From positions 1-59,783 of the forward strand of contig JAEWOG010000042.1 of the NCBI GenBank assembly GCA_023460975.1: 59,783 nucleotides of DNA. Direction: 5' to 3'. Each line of letters opens with the position of its first letter. Position 1 is the first letter of the stretch. Under the pieces are notes generated by a model that made no database searches, was not told the origin of the DNA, and saw nothing but the letters and a program-made list of their open reading frames with translations. The stretch is from Actinomycetes bacterium (GTDB lineage Bacteria; Actinomycetota; Actinomycetes; Propionibacteriales; Nocardioidaceae). Below, piece after piece: positions 1-7,633 of the stretch. The position numbers were made by a program, and so were the translations under genes.

Positions 1-142
1 GGCCGGCTCCGCGCAGGGCGGCGCCGCCAGCCAGGGCGACAAGCCCGCCGGCGCATCCCGCAACCGCCGCCGTCGTCGCAGCCGCTCCGGCAGCTCCGGC
101 GGCGCCGCTGCCACCGAGGCCCCCGCCTCCAGCGACGCCTGA
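1..142 (+). CDS. C-terminal tail of a basic, low-complexity protein (probably DEAD-box RNA helicase), 5' truncated
   Basis: Only the last 46 codons lie in the window, with the stop TGA at 140-142. The visible residues are Gly/Ala/Ser-rich around an arginine patch (NRRRRRSRSGSS) and end TEAPASSDA. Such disordered Arg-rich tails are typical of actinobacterial DEAD-box RNA helicases, and a helicase beside a ParA-type ATPase is a common actinobacterial arrangement. No helicase motif is visible here, so the helicase identity is inference from tail composition and context. A strong hairpin terminator follows 12 bases after the stop. Confidence 0.5.
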   Translation, partial: AGSAQGGAASQGDKPAGASRNRRRRRSRSGSSGGAAATEAPASSDA

Positions 143-153
143 GCACCAGACAT

Positions 154-184
154 CGCAACCCCCGGCCACAGGCCGGGGGTTGCG
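154..184. terminator. Intrinsic terminator between convergent genes
   Basis: A perfect 14-bp stem (CGCAACCCCCGGCC, 154-167, with its complement at 171-184) encloses the 3-base loop ACA and is followed by TCATTT. It sits between the upstream plus-strand gene ending at 142 and the minus-strand ParA gene ending at 213, so it can serve both directions. Confidence 0.85.
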
Positions 185-212
185 TCATTTCTGGTGGCTC
201 AGCTGTGGTGGC

Positions 213-1019
213 TCAGCGCTTGCGCTTCTTCTTCGCCTTCGGCCGCTGGGCGCGCTCGATGAGCCCGGCCGCCACCTCGCGGTAGGCCTCGGCCCCCTTG
301 CTGCGTCGGCTCGTGGCCAGGATCGAGCGCCCGGCGGCGGGCGCCTCGGCGAACTTGATCGTCTTCGGGATCGGGGGCATCAGCACGTCGAGCTCGTACG
401 TCTCGCTGATCGTCTCCAGCACCGTGCGCGCGTGGTTGGAGCGGCCGTCGTACAGCGTCGGCAGCACCCCCCAGACCTCGAGGTCGCGGTTGGTGAAGCG
501 CCGCACGTCGTGAACGGTGTCGAGGAGCTGGCCGACGCCGCGGTGCGACAGGGTCTCGCACTGCAGCGGGACGACCACGCCGTCGGCGGCCGTCAGGGCC
601 GCGACCGTCAGTACGCCCAGGGAGGGCGGGCAGTCGAGCAGGACGAAGTCGTACGCCTCGAAGTCCTCGTCGTCGGCGAGGTCCGCAAGCGCGGCCTTGA
701 GCACCTGCTCGCGGCCCGTGCGGGTCAGCAGCTCGGCCTCCGCCCGGGCGAGCTCGATGGTCGCGGGGAGCAGGTCGACGCCGTCCTCGGTCTCCAGGAT
801 CGCCTCGCCCGCCTCCATGCCGGAGGTGAGCACCTGGTGCACCGAGTCGGCGAGGTCCTCGGGGTCCACACCCAGCGAGAACGTCAGGCACGCCTGCGGG
901 TCCAGGTCCACGAGCAGTACGCGTTGGCCCAGCTCGGCCAGGGCAGCGCCCAGCGAGGCGACGGAGGTCGTCTTGGCGACGCCACCCTTCTGGTTGGCGA
1001 CGGCGAGTGTCGTGGTCAT
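213..1019 (-). CDS. ParA/Soj-family ATPase
   Basis: This is a 268-residue deviant Walker-type ATPase of the ParA/MinD superfamily. The deviant Walker A KGGVAKTT is at residues 11-18, followed by LLVDLDPQA (Walker A' region) and the Walker B-like FVLLDCPPSLG. Members act in DNA segregation or cellular positioning, using ATP-driven dimerisation and nonspecific DNA binding. I chose ATG 1019 because it puts the P-loop at the usual distance from the N-terminus; an in-frame ATG at 1049 would add ten residues with no family resemblance. No ParB gene or parS-like cluster lies alongside, so this is probably not the chromosomal parA. The C-terminus is basic (KAKKKRKR). Its exact role cannot be read from sequence. 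Confidence 0.85.
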   Translation of the reverse strand: MTTTLAVANQKGGVAKTTSVASLGAALAELGQRVLLVDLDPQACLTFSLGVDPEDLADSVHQVLTSGMEAGEAILETEDGVDLLPATIELARAEAELLTRTGREQVLKAALADLADDEDFEAYDFVLLDCPPSLGVLTVAALTAADGVVVPLQCETLSHRGVGQLLDTVHDVRRFTNRDLEVWGVLPTLYDGRSNHARTVLETISETYELDVLMPPIPKTIKFAEAPAAGRSILATSRRSKGAEAYREVAAGLIERAQRPKAKKKRKR

Positions 1020-1097
1020 CGCCGCCCATGATGCCCGAAATCTGGGCATCTGGGGGGCCGGATTGCCCTGTGGGAGGCGAGACGCTTTGCTTGCCCC

Positions 1098-1868
1098 ATG
1101 CCTTCGACCTCACCGACCGCCCCCATCGCCCTCATCACCGGCGCCACCGCCGGCATCGGCCTGGAGTTCGCCCAGCAACTGGCCGGCCGAGGCCACTCGC
1201 TGGTCCTCGTCGCCCGCGACGGCACCCGGCTGGAGTCCGTGGCCGCCGACCTGCGCCAGCGCGGGACCCACGTCGAGGTCCTCGTCGCCGACCTCGCCAC
1301 GCTCGAGGGCATGGGCGCGGTCGAGGCCCGTCTGAAGACCACCGAGGCGCCCGTCGACCTGCTCGTCAACAACGCGGGCTTCGGCCTCAAGAAGCGCTTC
1401 GCCGACAACACCGTCGACGAGGAGGCCGAGATGCTCGCCGTCCTCGTCACCGCCGTGCTGCGCCTCAGCCACGCCGCGCTCGGCCAGATGTCGGCCCGCG
1501 GCACCGGCGGGATCATCAACGTCTCCAGCGTCGCCGCCTTCCTGCCCCGGGGCACCTACTCCGCCGCCAAGCGGTACGTGAACCAGTTCAGCGAGTGGGC
1601 CCACAACGAGTACACCCCGCAGGGCGTGAAGGTCATGGCGCTGTGCCCCGGCTTCACCAAGACCGAGTTCCACCAGCGCATGGACGTCAAGCGCGGCGAC
1701 GGCTTCATGTGGCTGGACGCGGACTTCCTCGTCCGGCGGGCACTGGAGGACTACGACAAGGGCCGGACGTTCTCGATCCCGGGCGCCCAGTACCGCACCA
1801 TCATCGCCCTCACCAAGGCCGTCCCCAGCCGCCTGCTGCAGCTCACCCAGGCCATGGGGCGGCGCTGA
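1098..1868 (+). CDS. Short-chain dehydrogenase/reductase (classical SDR)
   Basis: A 256-residue NAD(P)-dependent oxidoreductase with a Rossmann fold. The cofactor-binding TGATAGIG is at residues 14-21, NNAG at 91-94, catalytic Ser in NVSSVA near 143, and YSAAK (Y154, K158). An Arg following the second strand (VAR) suggests NADP(H) preference. Length is normal for a classical SDR. The substrate cannot be deduced. The gene is divergent from ParA, with about 80 bases between them, and its 3' end overlaps the convergent PHP gene by 26 bases. There is no clear Shine-Dalgarno before ATG 1098; the hexamer TTTGCT lies six bases upstream, so it may be leaderless. Confidence 0.88.
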   Translation: MPSTSPTAPIALITGATAGIGLEFAQQLAGRGHSLVLVARDGTRLESVAADLRQRGTHVEVLVADLATLEGMGAVEARLKTTEAPVDLLVNNAGFGLKKRFADNTVDEEAEMLAVLVTAVLRLSHAALGQMSARGTGGIINVSSVAAFLPRGTYSAAKRYVNQFSEWAHNEYTPQGVKVMALCPGFTKTEFHQRMDVKRGDGFMWLDADFLVRRALEDYDKGRTFSIPGAQYRTIIALTKAVPSRLLQLTQAMGRR

Positions 1869-2691
1869 TCGCTGCCATCAGCCGCTCGTAGGCCTCGGGC
1901 GCGGTCGTGTGCACGCCGAGCTCGTGGTCGGCCTTGCCCGCCCCGTGGTAGTCGCTGCTGCCAGTGACGAGCAGGCCGAGGTCCGCGGCGAGGCCGCGCA
2001 GCTCGGCGCGCTGGGCAGCGCTGTGGTCCTGGTGGTCGACCTCGATCCCCACCAGCCCGGCGCGGCCCAGCGTCTCGAGCACCTCGCCGTCGAGCACGGC
2101 GGCGCTGCCGCGGCCCCAGGGATGCGCGAGCACGGGCGCTCCGCCGGCGGCGACGACGCTCCGCACGGCATCCAGGAGCGGCGCGGCCTCACGGTGCACG
2201 TACGCAGCTCGTCCGGGCTTGAGATAGGCGTCGAACGCCTCGGCGCGGTCCCGCACCACCCCGGCCCGTACGAGCGCATCAGCCACGTGTGGACGCCCGG
2301 CCGCTGCCGCTGAGCCGGCGGCAGCGAGCACGTCGTCGACCGTGATCTCGAGGCCCAAGCCGCGCAGCTTCTCGACGATGGCGGGCACGCGTGCGTTGCG
2401 CAGCGCGATGACCGAGGCCATCGCGGCGACCAGCCCGACGTCGGCGGGGTCGGGGCCGTAGGCCAGCAGGTGCACGCTGCGCCCGCGGTGCGTGGTGCTC
2501 AACTCGATGCCGCAGACGAGGTCGATGCCGACCCGGTCGGCCTCCTCACGCGCAGCCACCCAGCCTGACGTGGTGTCGTGGTCGGTGATCGCCACGACGT
2601 CGAGGCCGGCCGCGGCAGCCTTGCGGACCAGCCCGGCCGGGGAATCCGTACCGTCGCTGACGCACGAATGGGTGTGCAGGTCGATGCGCAT
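1843..2691 (-). CDS. PHP-domain metal-dependent phosphoesterase (YciV/TrpH-like)
   Basis: This 282-residue protein starts with the PHP signature DLHTHSCVSDG (H6, H8, D13), followed by ITDHDTT (D37, H38), ending HPWG and SSDYHG motifs. These residues bind the metal cluster of PHP phosphoesterases. The closest known group is the YciV/RNase AM type, which removes 5' mono- or dinucleotides from RNA or hydrolyses 3',5'-bisphosphates; that assignment is by resemblance only. The 3' end overlaps the convergent SDR gene by 26 bases. Start: TACGCT lies seven bases before ATG 2691 and there is no ribosome-binding site, indicating a leaderless message. Confidence 0.85.
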   Translation of the reverse strand: MRIDLHTHSCVSDGTDSPAGLVRKAAAAGLDVVAITDHDTTSGWVAAREEADRVGIDLVCGIELSTTHRGRSVHLLAYGPDPADVGLVAAMASVIALRNARVPAIVEKLRGLGLEITVDDVLAAAGSAAAAGRPHVADALVRAGVVRDRAEAFDAYLKPGRAAYVHREAAPLLDAVRSVVAAGGAPVLAHPWGRGSAAVLDGEVLETLGRAGLVGIEVDHQDHSAAQRAELRGLAADLGLLVTGSSDYHGAGKADHELGVHTTAPEAYERLMAAISAAPWPG

Positions 2692-2698
2692 CGCCGTC

Positions 2699-2704
2699 AG
2701 CGTA
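2699..2704 (-). promoter_or_regulatory. -10 element, leaderless start of the PHP gene
   Basis: On the minus strand the hexamer TACGCT ends seven bases before ATG 2691, so transcription would begin at or next to the start codon. No Shine-Dalgarno is present. It is one of about fourteen such arrangements in the window. Confidence 0.55.
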
Positions 2705-2755
2705 CGCGCAGCGACGCGGGACCCTGCTGCGCCCGGTCGCGGCAGGGACGAGCCG

Positions 2756-3799
2756 TCAGCCCTGTTCCTTGGCCTCGAGGTCGGCGCGGATCAACTGCTC
2801 CATGATGCCGGCGAGCCCGAAGATCGCCGCCTCGGCGACGGCCGCGTCCGTGACCTCGCGAGGGTGCACGCCCGGGACCGCGACGGGGTCCAGGTCGGCC
2901 CACTCGCCGACGAGGTGGACGCCGGACTCCTTGAGACCGTTGACCATGCGGGTCGAGGACTGGCGTACCCAGTCGGTGATGGGGAAGCCGATCTTCGGCT
3001 CCTCCTTGCGATGGGCCGCCATGACCTCCTTGGCCAGGTTGCCCTTGCGCAGGCGCTCCCCCACGGGGAACACCAGGTCCGCGGCGTTCAGGTGCTCGTT
3101 GAGGCGTCGTACGGCCAGCACCGAGGCCGCGCCGATCGACTCGTTGGCGCGTTCGGCGGGGCCCACGCTGGCGGGGTCGATGCCGATCACCGAGCAGAAG
3201 CGGTCCCAGAGCAGCTCGGACGGGGCACCCGGGGGCGGGACGGTGACGAGATGGACGTTGTCCACCCCGACGCCACCACCCCAGTTGCGGGTGAACGGGA
3301 CGAGGTTCTGCTGACGCCAGAAGGTGCGGCCGGCCTCGTCGGGCGGGTTGTCCTGATTGTGGCCGGGACGGCGCAGGCGGATGCCCTCGACGTACTCGTC
3401 GAAGGTCCAGGTGCGGCCGTTCTGCACGGTCTCCTGCCACATGGCGGGGATCTGGCGGTTGAGGTCGCGGGCCGTGATGACGACTTGGACGTCGACGTCG
3501 GGCTCGAACGAGGACAGGATCCGCTCGACCGTCACCACGCGCGCCGGTCCGAGAAACTCCATCGAGATCAGCGAGGTGCCGTCGTGCTCGTGCACCCGGT
3601 CGACCAGTCGGCCCCAACGGCCCCGGGCAAGGTCGTCGATGAGCACGTCACGTACGGCAGCGACGTGGGTCCCCCAGCTGGGGCTCGGGATCACGATCCC
3701 GGCCTCCTCCAGCGCGTCCCTGTTGGAGAAGATGCGCGACTGGATGTAGCTGGTGCCGGACTTCATCGAGCCGACGTGGAGAATGAGGCGCCTCGGCAT
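2756..3799 (-). CDS. Sulfotransferase-like protein (P-loop, PAPS-binding type)
   Basis: A 347-residue protein beginning with a 5'-PSB-like phosphate-binding loop, LHVGSMKSGTSYIQ (loop at residues 11-18), typical of sulfotransferase folds that use PAPS as donor. A VVITARDLNRQ segment about 100 residues on resembles the 3'-phosphate-binding strand, and MWQETVQNG follows. It is paralogous to the gene at 10997-12058 (shared HLG/K-GT-Y-Q, SNR and WQE-V-NG motifs). It is probably cytoplasmic, acting on a surface glycan, lipid or small molecule; the acceptor is unknown. TAGCCT lies seven bases before ATG 3799, so the message is probably leaderless. The neighbours (DUF5302, methyltransferase) give no pathway. 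Confidence 0.7.
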   Translation of the reverse strand: MPRRLILHVGSMKSGTSYIQSRIFSNRDALEEAGIVIPSPSWGTHVAAVRDVLIDDLARGRWGRLVDRVHEHDGTSLISMEFLGPARVVTVERILSSFEPDVDVQVVITARDLNRQIPAMWQETVQNGRTWTFDEYVEGIRLRRPGHNQDNPPDEAGRTFWRQQNLVPFTRNWGGGVGVDNVHLVTVPPPGAPSELLWDRFCSVIGIDPASVGPAERANESIGAASVLAVRRLNEHLNAADLVFPVGERLRKGNLAKEVMAAHRKEEPKIGFPITDWVRQSSTRMVNGLKESGVHLVGEWADLDPVAVPGVHPREVTDAAVAEAAIFGLAGIMEQLIRADLEAKEQG

Positions 3800-3806
3800 G
3801 TCGCGA

Positions 3807-3812
3807 AGGCTA
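3807..3812 (-). promoter_or_regulatory. -10 element, leaderless start of the sulfotransferase-like gene
   Basis: Minus-strand TAGCCT is separated by seven bases (TCGCGAC) from ATG 3799, and no Shine-Dalgarno is present. Confidence 0.55.
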
Positions 3813-3853
3813 GCAACCCCGCCGCCACTCCACCCAGTCGGCCCGCCGCGGGC

Positions 3854-4033
3854 TCAGGCTCCCCCGCCGCCAGCCTTGCGCCGGTGCACCTGCGGCTTGG
3901 CCCCCTGGGCAACCTCGGGCCCGTGCGCCTTCTCCTTCGACCCCGCCGTGTCGTCGGGGTGCAGGTGGGCCTGCTTGCGGTCCAGCGCCTCGCGCATCTT
4001 GGCCTTGAGGTCGTCGTTGTCGTGCGCAGCCAT
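3854..4033 (-). CDS. DUF5302 family small hydrophilic protein
   Basis: A 59-residue, highly charged protein. The N-terminal DDLKAKMREALDRKQAH matches the actinobacterial DUF5302 family, whose function is unknown. It has no membrane segment; the C-terminus is basic with a Gly run (HRRKAGGGG). The start is fixed by a strong Shine-Dalgarno, AGGAGG, seven bases before ATG 4033; an in-frame start 30 codons upstream lacks one. It stands alone between the sulfotransferase-like gene and the methyltransferase gene. Confidence 0.8.
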   Translation of the reverse strand: MAAHDNDDLKAKMREALDRKQAHLHPDDTAGSKEKAHGPEVAQGAKPQVHRRKAGGGGA

Positions 4034-4170
4034 GTCGGCCTCCTGGGAGTCGTCGGATCTCCACCATGCCAGCCAGCCCACGACGCGTCGACCCATTTGC
4101 CCCGTACGCCCCGCTAACGTCATGCGGTGGGCGCACCCGCTGCCGCCGGTCGGATGACGTCAGGCAGACC

Positions 4171-4983
4171 TCAGGGCTTGACCAGTACGTCGAGCCGCCC
4201 AGGCAGGTCGCCGAGGAGCCGGTGGACGCTCCACAGGGACGTCGCCAGCATGGTGTCGAACGCCTGCGAGCCGAACCGCGCACGCAGGCGATCGGGCTCA
4301 CGACGCATCCGCGCGACCCGCAGCATCGCGCGGGAGACCTCCCCGTCGCGCTCCTCGGCGTACTCGCCCCACTCCCCGCCGAGGTCGATCGATTCCACGA
4401 CGGCCAACCCGCTCGCCGCGATCGCCGCGTCGTGGGTTGCGGGGGCGAGCGAGGCGGCCACCATCCCGCGCATCGTGGTGAGCCACTCGGCGTCGGCGCC
4501 GCTGAACGACGGCGCAGCCAGCACCTGGTGGGCCACCACGTGGCCGCCGGGGCGCAGCACCCGGTTGAACTCGGCGAACGCCGCAGCCACGTCGGGGACG
4601 TGCCCCAGCACGTCGAGGCTCCACACCACATCCACCTGGCCATCGCCCAAGGGGATGCCCGTGGCCGTACCCCGCTCGAACGACACCTTCCGCGCGATCA
4701 CGTCCGGCTGTGAGCGCCGGGCCTGACGCGCGAGATCGAGGTGACGCTGCACGGGATCCAAGCCCAGCACGCGCAGCCCGTGGTGAGTGGCGAGCCGAAA
4801 GGCGTGCGAGCCGTCCTTGCACCCCACATCGACCGCGACGCTGTCCGGACGCAGCCCGAGCTCTGAGACGACGCGCATCATGACGTCGGGGCCGCGCGGG
4901 TCCAGCGACTGGTCCAACTCGGCCGCGAACTCGGCCTCGATGCGCGGATAGGTCTCGTACAGGAACGTCGGGTCGAACGTCAC
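4171..4983 (-). CDS. Class I SAM-dependent methyltransferase
   Basis: A 270-residue Rossmann-fold methyltransferase. Motif I VDVGCKDGS is at residues 51-59, the acidic end of strand 2 is in VLGLDPVQ, and VVWSLDVLGHVPD is the motif around strand 4, followed by RVLRPGGHVVAH, typical of Methyltransf_11 proteins. The substrate is unknown. I chose GTG 4983 because TAGGGT lies seven bases upstream (leaderless pattern) and the protein then begins MTFDPTF; GTG 5028, 15 codons further out, remains possible. Translation runs toward the DUF5302 and sulfotransferase-like genes but the gaps are large, so it is not clearly in an operon with them. Confidence 0.82.
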   Translation of the reverse strand: MTFDPTFLYETYPRIEAEFAAELDQSLDPRGPDVMMRVVSELGLRPDSVAVDVGCKDGSHAFRLATHHGLRVLGLDPVQRHLDLARQARRSQPDVIARKVSFERGTATGIPLGDGQVDVVWSLDVLGHVPDVAAAFAEFNRVLRPGGHVVAHQVLAAPSFSGADAEWLTTMRGMVAASLAPATHDAAIAASGLAVVESIDLGGEWGEYAEERDGEVSRAMLRVARMRREPDRLRARFGSQAFDTMLATSLWSVHRLLGDLPGRLDVLVKP

Positions 4984-4990
4984 GGACCTC

Positions 4991-4996
4991 ACCCTA
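4991..4996 (-). promoter_or_regulatory. -10 element, leaderless start of the methyltransferase gene
   Basis: Minus-strand TAGGGT lies seven bases before GTG 4983 and decides between the two candidate GTG starts. A GAGG in the spacer could alternatively act as a ribosome-binding site. Confidence 0.5.
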
Positions 4997-5060
4997 TGCG
5001 CGCCTTTCGAGTACGGCGATTCACCCACGGCCAGGGCCAGAGCGGTGGCAGACTCAGCCG

Positions 5061-6233
5061 GTGACTCTCAGCACGAATCGACTGGCCGTTGCGGCCGCGT
5101 TCGCCACCCAGGCCTTCATCTACATCACCCTCGCGATCCGACTGCCCAAGGTGGCGGATCAGTGGGACCTCAGCACGACCGGGCTCAGCATGGCGCTGCT
5201 GCTCATGGTGCTGCTCGCCGGGGCTGGCTCCGTTCTGGCCGAGCAGGTGGCAGCTCGCCGAGACAGTGCGCTCCCGCTGCGCGCCGGGCTGGTCCTGGTC
5301 GCGGTCGGAATGCCCATGGTGGTGCTGGCCGACTCACTCGCGCTGGGCGTGGTGGCAATGGCCGTGTACGGCACCGGCCTGGGCATGGTCGACGCGGCCA
5401 CCAACATGCAGGCAGTGGCGTTGGAGCACCGCTACCAGCGCCCGATCCTGCCCAGCTTCCACGGGGCCTGGACCGTCGGCGCCATCCTCGGCTCGCTCCT
5501 GGCTCTGACCACCGGGTCGATGGACGACCGGGCGCCGGCCATGCTGGCCGTGCTGCCGGCCCTGCTGGTGTTCGCCCCGTTCCTGGCCGCCGCCGGGCTG
5601 CCCGCCGGACCCGGCGACTCCGACATCCCGTGGCGCCCGATCATGCTCGTGGGTACCGCGATGGCGCTGTTCTACATGGTCGACGTGGCCGCCCAGACCT
5701 GGGGCGCGTCGTACGCCGTGGACGTCTTCAACACCGAGACCGGGATGAATGCCGCGGGCGTGTCCGCCTACCTCGTGGCGAGCGGCGCGGTCCGACTGGC
5801 AGGCGACACGCTCGTACGTCGCGTGGGCGCCGTCCCCGTCCTGCGGGTCGGCGCCGTCGTGGGCGCCGCGGGTCTCGCGGTGATCGTGATGGCCCCGACG
5901 TGGCCGATCGCCGTTGCCGGATTCGCCCTGACCGGCGCCGGCCTCGCCGTGGTGGCGCCCCTGAGCTTCTCCGCCGCCGCGGGACTGGCCAAGATCGGCC
6001 CCGACGAGAGCGACCGCAGCCGGGTGGACTCGGTCATTGCTCGCTTCAACCTCTTCAACTACGCAGGCGCGCTGCTCGGCTCCGTGATGACCGGACTGGT
6101 CGGCGGCCAGAACCTGCGCTGGGGCTTCGCGCTGCCGGCACTGCTGGTGCTCGCGATCATCCCCCTGGCCAGCTCGTTCGTGACTGGCCGCAAAGCACAC
6201 GCGGGCAGCGCCTCCATGGCACCGCCCGCATGA
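5061..6233 (+). CDS. MFS transporter (YbjJ/fucose-permease-like)
   Basis: A 390-residue inner-membrane protein with about twelve hydrophobic segments in two halves, from AAAFATQAFIYITLA near the N-terminus to LPALLVLAIIPLASSF near the end. Length and Gly-rich helices (GTGLGMVDAATNMQ) fit the major facilitator superfamily, resembling the YbjJ/FucP-like group. Direction and substrate are unknown. GTG 5061 is preceded by CAGACT six bases upstream, suggesting a leaderless message. The gene is divergent from the methyltransferase and convergent with the acyl-CoA dehydrogenase gene (36 bases). Confidence 0.85.
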   Translation: MTLSTNRLAVAAAFATQAFIYITLAIRLPKVADQWDLSTTGLSMALLLMVLLAGAGSVLAEQVAARRDSALPLRAGLVLVAVGMPMVVLADSLALGVVAMAVYGTGLGMVDAATNMQAVALEHRYQRPILPSFHGAWTVGAILGSLLALTTGSMDDRAPAMLAVLPALLVFAPFLAAAGLPAGPGDSDIPWRPIMLVGTAMALFYMVDVAAQTWGASYAVDVFNTETGMNAAGVSAYLVASGAVRLAGDTLVRRVGAVPVLRVGAVVGAAGLAVIVMAPTWPIAVAGFALTGAGLAVVAPLSFSAAAGLAKIGPDESDRSRVDSVIARFNLFNYAGALLGSVMTGLVGGQNLRWGFALPALLVLAIIPLASSFVTGRKAHAGSASMAPPA

Positions 6234-6269
6234 GTGTGGTCCGGCTCCCTCGCGGGAGCCGGACCCGCA

Positions 6270-7469
6270 TCAACCCTTGATCGCGTAGTCCTTCAACAGG
6301 TTGCGACCGATGATCATCTTCTGGATGTCAGAGGTGCCCTCGCCGATCAGCATGAACTTGACCTCGCGCATGAGGCGCTCGATCTCGTACTCCTTGGAGT
6401 AGCCGTAGCCCCCGTGGATGCGGAAGGAGTCCTCCACGACCTCGTTCGCGTACTCCGAGGCGACCATCTTGGCCATGCCGGCCTCGACGTCCATGCGCTG
6501 GCCGGTGTCCTTGAGGCGAGCGGCGCGCACCATCATGGTGTGAGCGACCTCGACCTTGGTGGCCATCTCGGCGATGCGGAACAGCACGGCCTGGTGCTCG
6601 GCGATCGGCTTGCCGAAGGTCTTGCGCTGCTGGGCGTACTCGACACCCAACTCGAATCCGCGCCACGCCAGTCCGCACGCGCGAGCGGCGACGTTGACCC
6701 GGCCCACCTCGACGCCGTCCATCATCTGGAAGAAGCCCTTGCCGGGCACCCCACCCAGGATGGCGTCGGCCCCGATCTGGTGGCCCTCGAGGATGAGCTC
6801 GGTCGTCTCGACGCCCTTGTAGCCCATCTTGTCGATCTTGCCGGGGACCGTGACGCCCTGGGCGGTCTCGCCGAACCCGGCCTCCTTCTCGACAAGGAAG
6901 GTGGTCATGTTCTTGTAGACGCTGTCGGCGCCCTCGTCGGTCTTGACCAGCAGCGCAACCAGGGTGGAGCTGGCGCCGTTGGTCAGCCACATCTTCTGGC
7001 CCGTGATCGAGTAGGAGCCATCTTCCTGCTTGGTGGCCTTGGTGGACACCGCGGAGACGTCGGAGCCCAGCCCCGGCTCCGACATGGAGAACGCGCCGCG
7101 CACCTCACCAGTGGCCATGCGGGGCAGGTACTTCTGCTTCTGCTCCTCGGTGCCGTGCTGCATGAGCAGGTAGGCCACGATGAAGTGGGTGTTGATGACG
7201 CCCGAGACGCTCATCCACCCGCGGGCGATCTCCTCGACCACGAGGGCGTACGTCAGCAGCGACTCACCGAGTCCGCCGAACTCCTCGGGGATGGTGAGGC
7301 CGAAGACGCCCAACTCCTTGAGACCGTCGACGATCTCCTGGGGATAGGTGTCGGAGTGCTCAAGCTCTTGGGCGACCGGAATGATCTGCTCGTCCACAAA
7401 CTGGCGCACGGCCTTGAGGATCTCGGACTGGTCCTCGGAGAGGCCGTCCGTCTGACACAGGCGGGGCAT
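6270..7469 (-). CDS. Acyl-CoA dehydrogenase
   Basis: A 399-residue flavoprotein of normal family length that catalyses alpha,beta-dehydrogenation of acyl-CoA thioesters, passing electrons to ETF. Family signatures: MSEPGLGSDVS in the FAD/substrate-binding middle domain, and HGGYGYSKEYEIER then LIGEGTSDIQ in the C-terminal helical domain. Within the family the Glu in GEGTSDIQ is the usual catalytic base region. The exact chain length or branched specificity cannot be read. A clear AAAGGGA ribosome-binding site precedes ATG 7469. The MaoC hydratase gene upstream on the same strand is consistent with acyl-CoA metabolism, though a 164-base gap with its own promoter separates them. Confidence 0.9.
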   Translation of the reverse strand: MPRLCQTDGLSEDQSEILKAVRQFVDEQIIPVAQELEHSDTYPQEIVDGLKELGVFGLTIPEEFGGLGESLLTYALVVEEIARGWMSVSGVINTHFIVAYLLMQHGTEEQKQKYLPRMATGEVRGAFSMSEPGLGSDVSAVSTKATKQEDGSYSITGQKMWLTNGASSTLVALLVKTDEGADSVYKNMTTFLVEKEAGFGETAQGVTVPGKIDKMGYKGVETTELILEGHQIGADAILGGVPGKGFFQMMDGVEVGRVNVAARACGLAWRGFELGVEYAQQRKTFGKPIAEHQAVLFRIAEMATKVEVAHTMMVRAARLKDTGQRMDVEAGMAKMVASEYANEVVEDSFRIHGGYGYSKEYEIERLMREVKFMLIGEGTSDIQKMIIGRNLLKDYAIKG

Positions 7470-7490
7470 ACAGCGTCCCTTTCGGATCGC

Positions 7491-7512
7491 ACGGCCTTCA
7501 TCGGAAGGCCGT
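7491..7512 (-). promoter_or_regulatory. Hairpin in the 5' leader of the acyl-CoA dehydrogenase gene
   Basis: A 9-bp perfect stem (ACGGCCTTC with GAAGGCCGT) and 4-base loop lies about 22 bases upstream of the start codon, between the predicted -10 and the ribosome-binding site. No U-run follows on the minus strand, so it is more likely an mRNA leader structure than a terminator. Confidence 0.4.
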
Positions 7513-7543
7513 TGGGGCGGATGTCGAGCGACTGAGAATGTCG

Positions 7544-7549
7544 AGTCTA
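7544..7549 (-). promoter_or_regulatory. -10 element of the acyl-CoA dehydrogenase promoter
   Basis: Minus-strand TAGACT, the preferred actinobacterial -10 form, gives a start of transcription near 7537 and a leader of about 68 bases. No good -35 is visible. Confidence 0.45.
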
Positions 7550-7590
7550 GGTCCCGCGCAGGCGGTGCTGAGCGAGACCTGGCTCAATCC

Positions 7591-7602
7591 TACTCTCCAG
7601 TA
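7591..7602. promoter_or_regulatory. Possible operator (TACT-N4-AGTA dyad)
   Basis: The dyad TACT CTCC AGTA lies about 50-60 bases upstream of the predicted transcription start of the acyl-CoA dehydrogenase gene. An overlapping weaker dyad CCAGTAA-CT-TTGCTGG covers 7597-7612. TetR-type fatty-acid regulators bind dyads of this general form, but no regulator gene is adjacent. Confidence 0.25.
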
Positions 7603-7633
7603 ACTTTGCTGGCGAGGGTGTCCGCTGCTCGGA

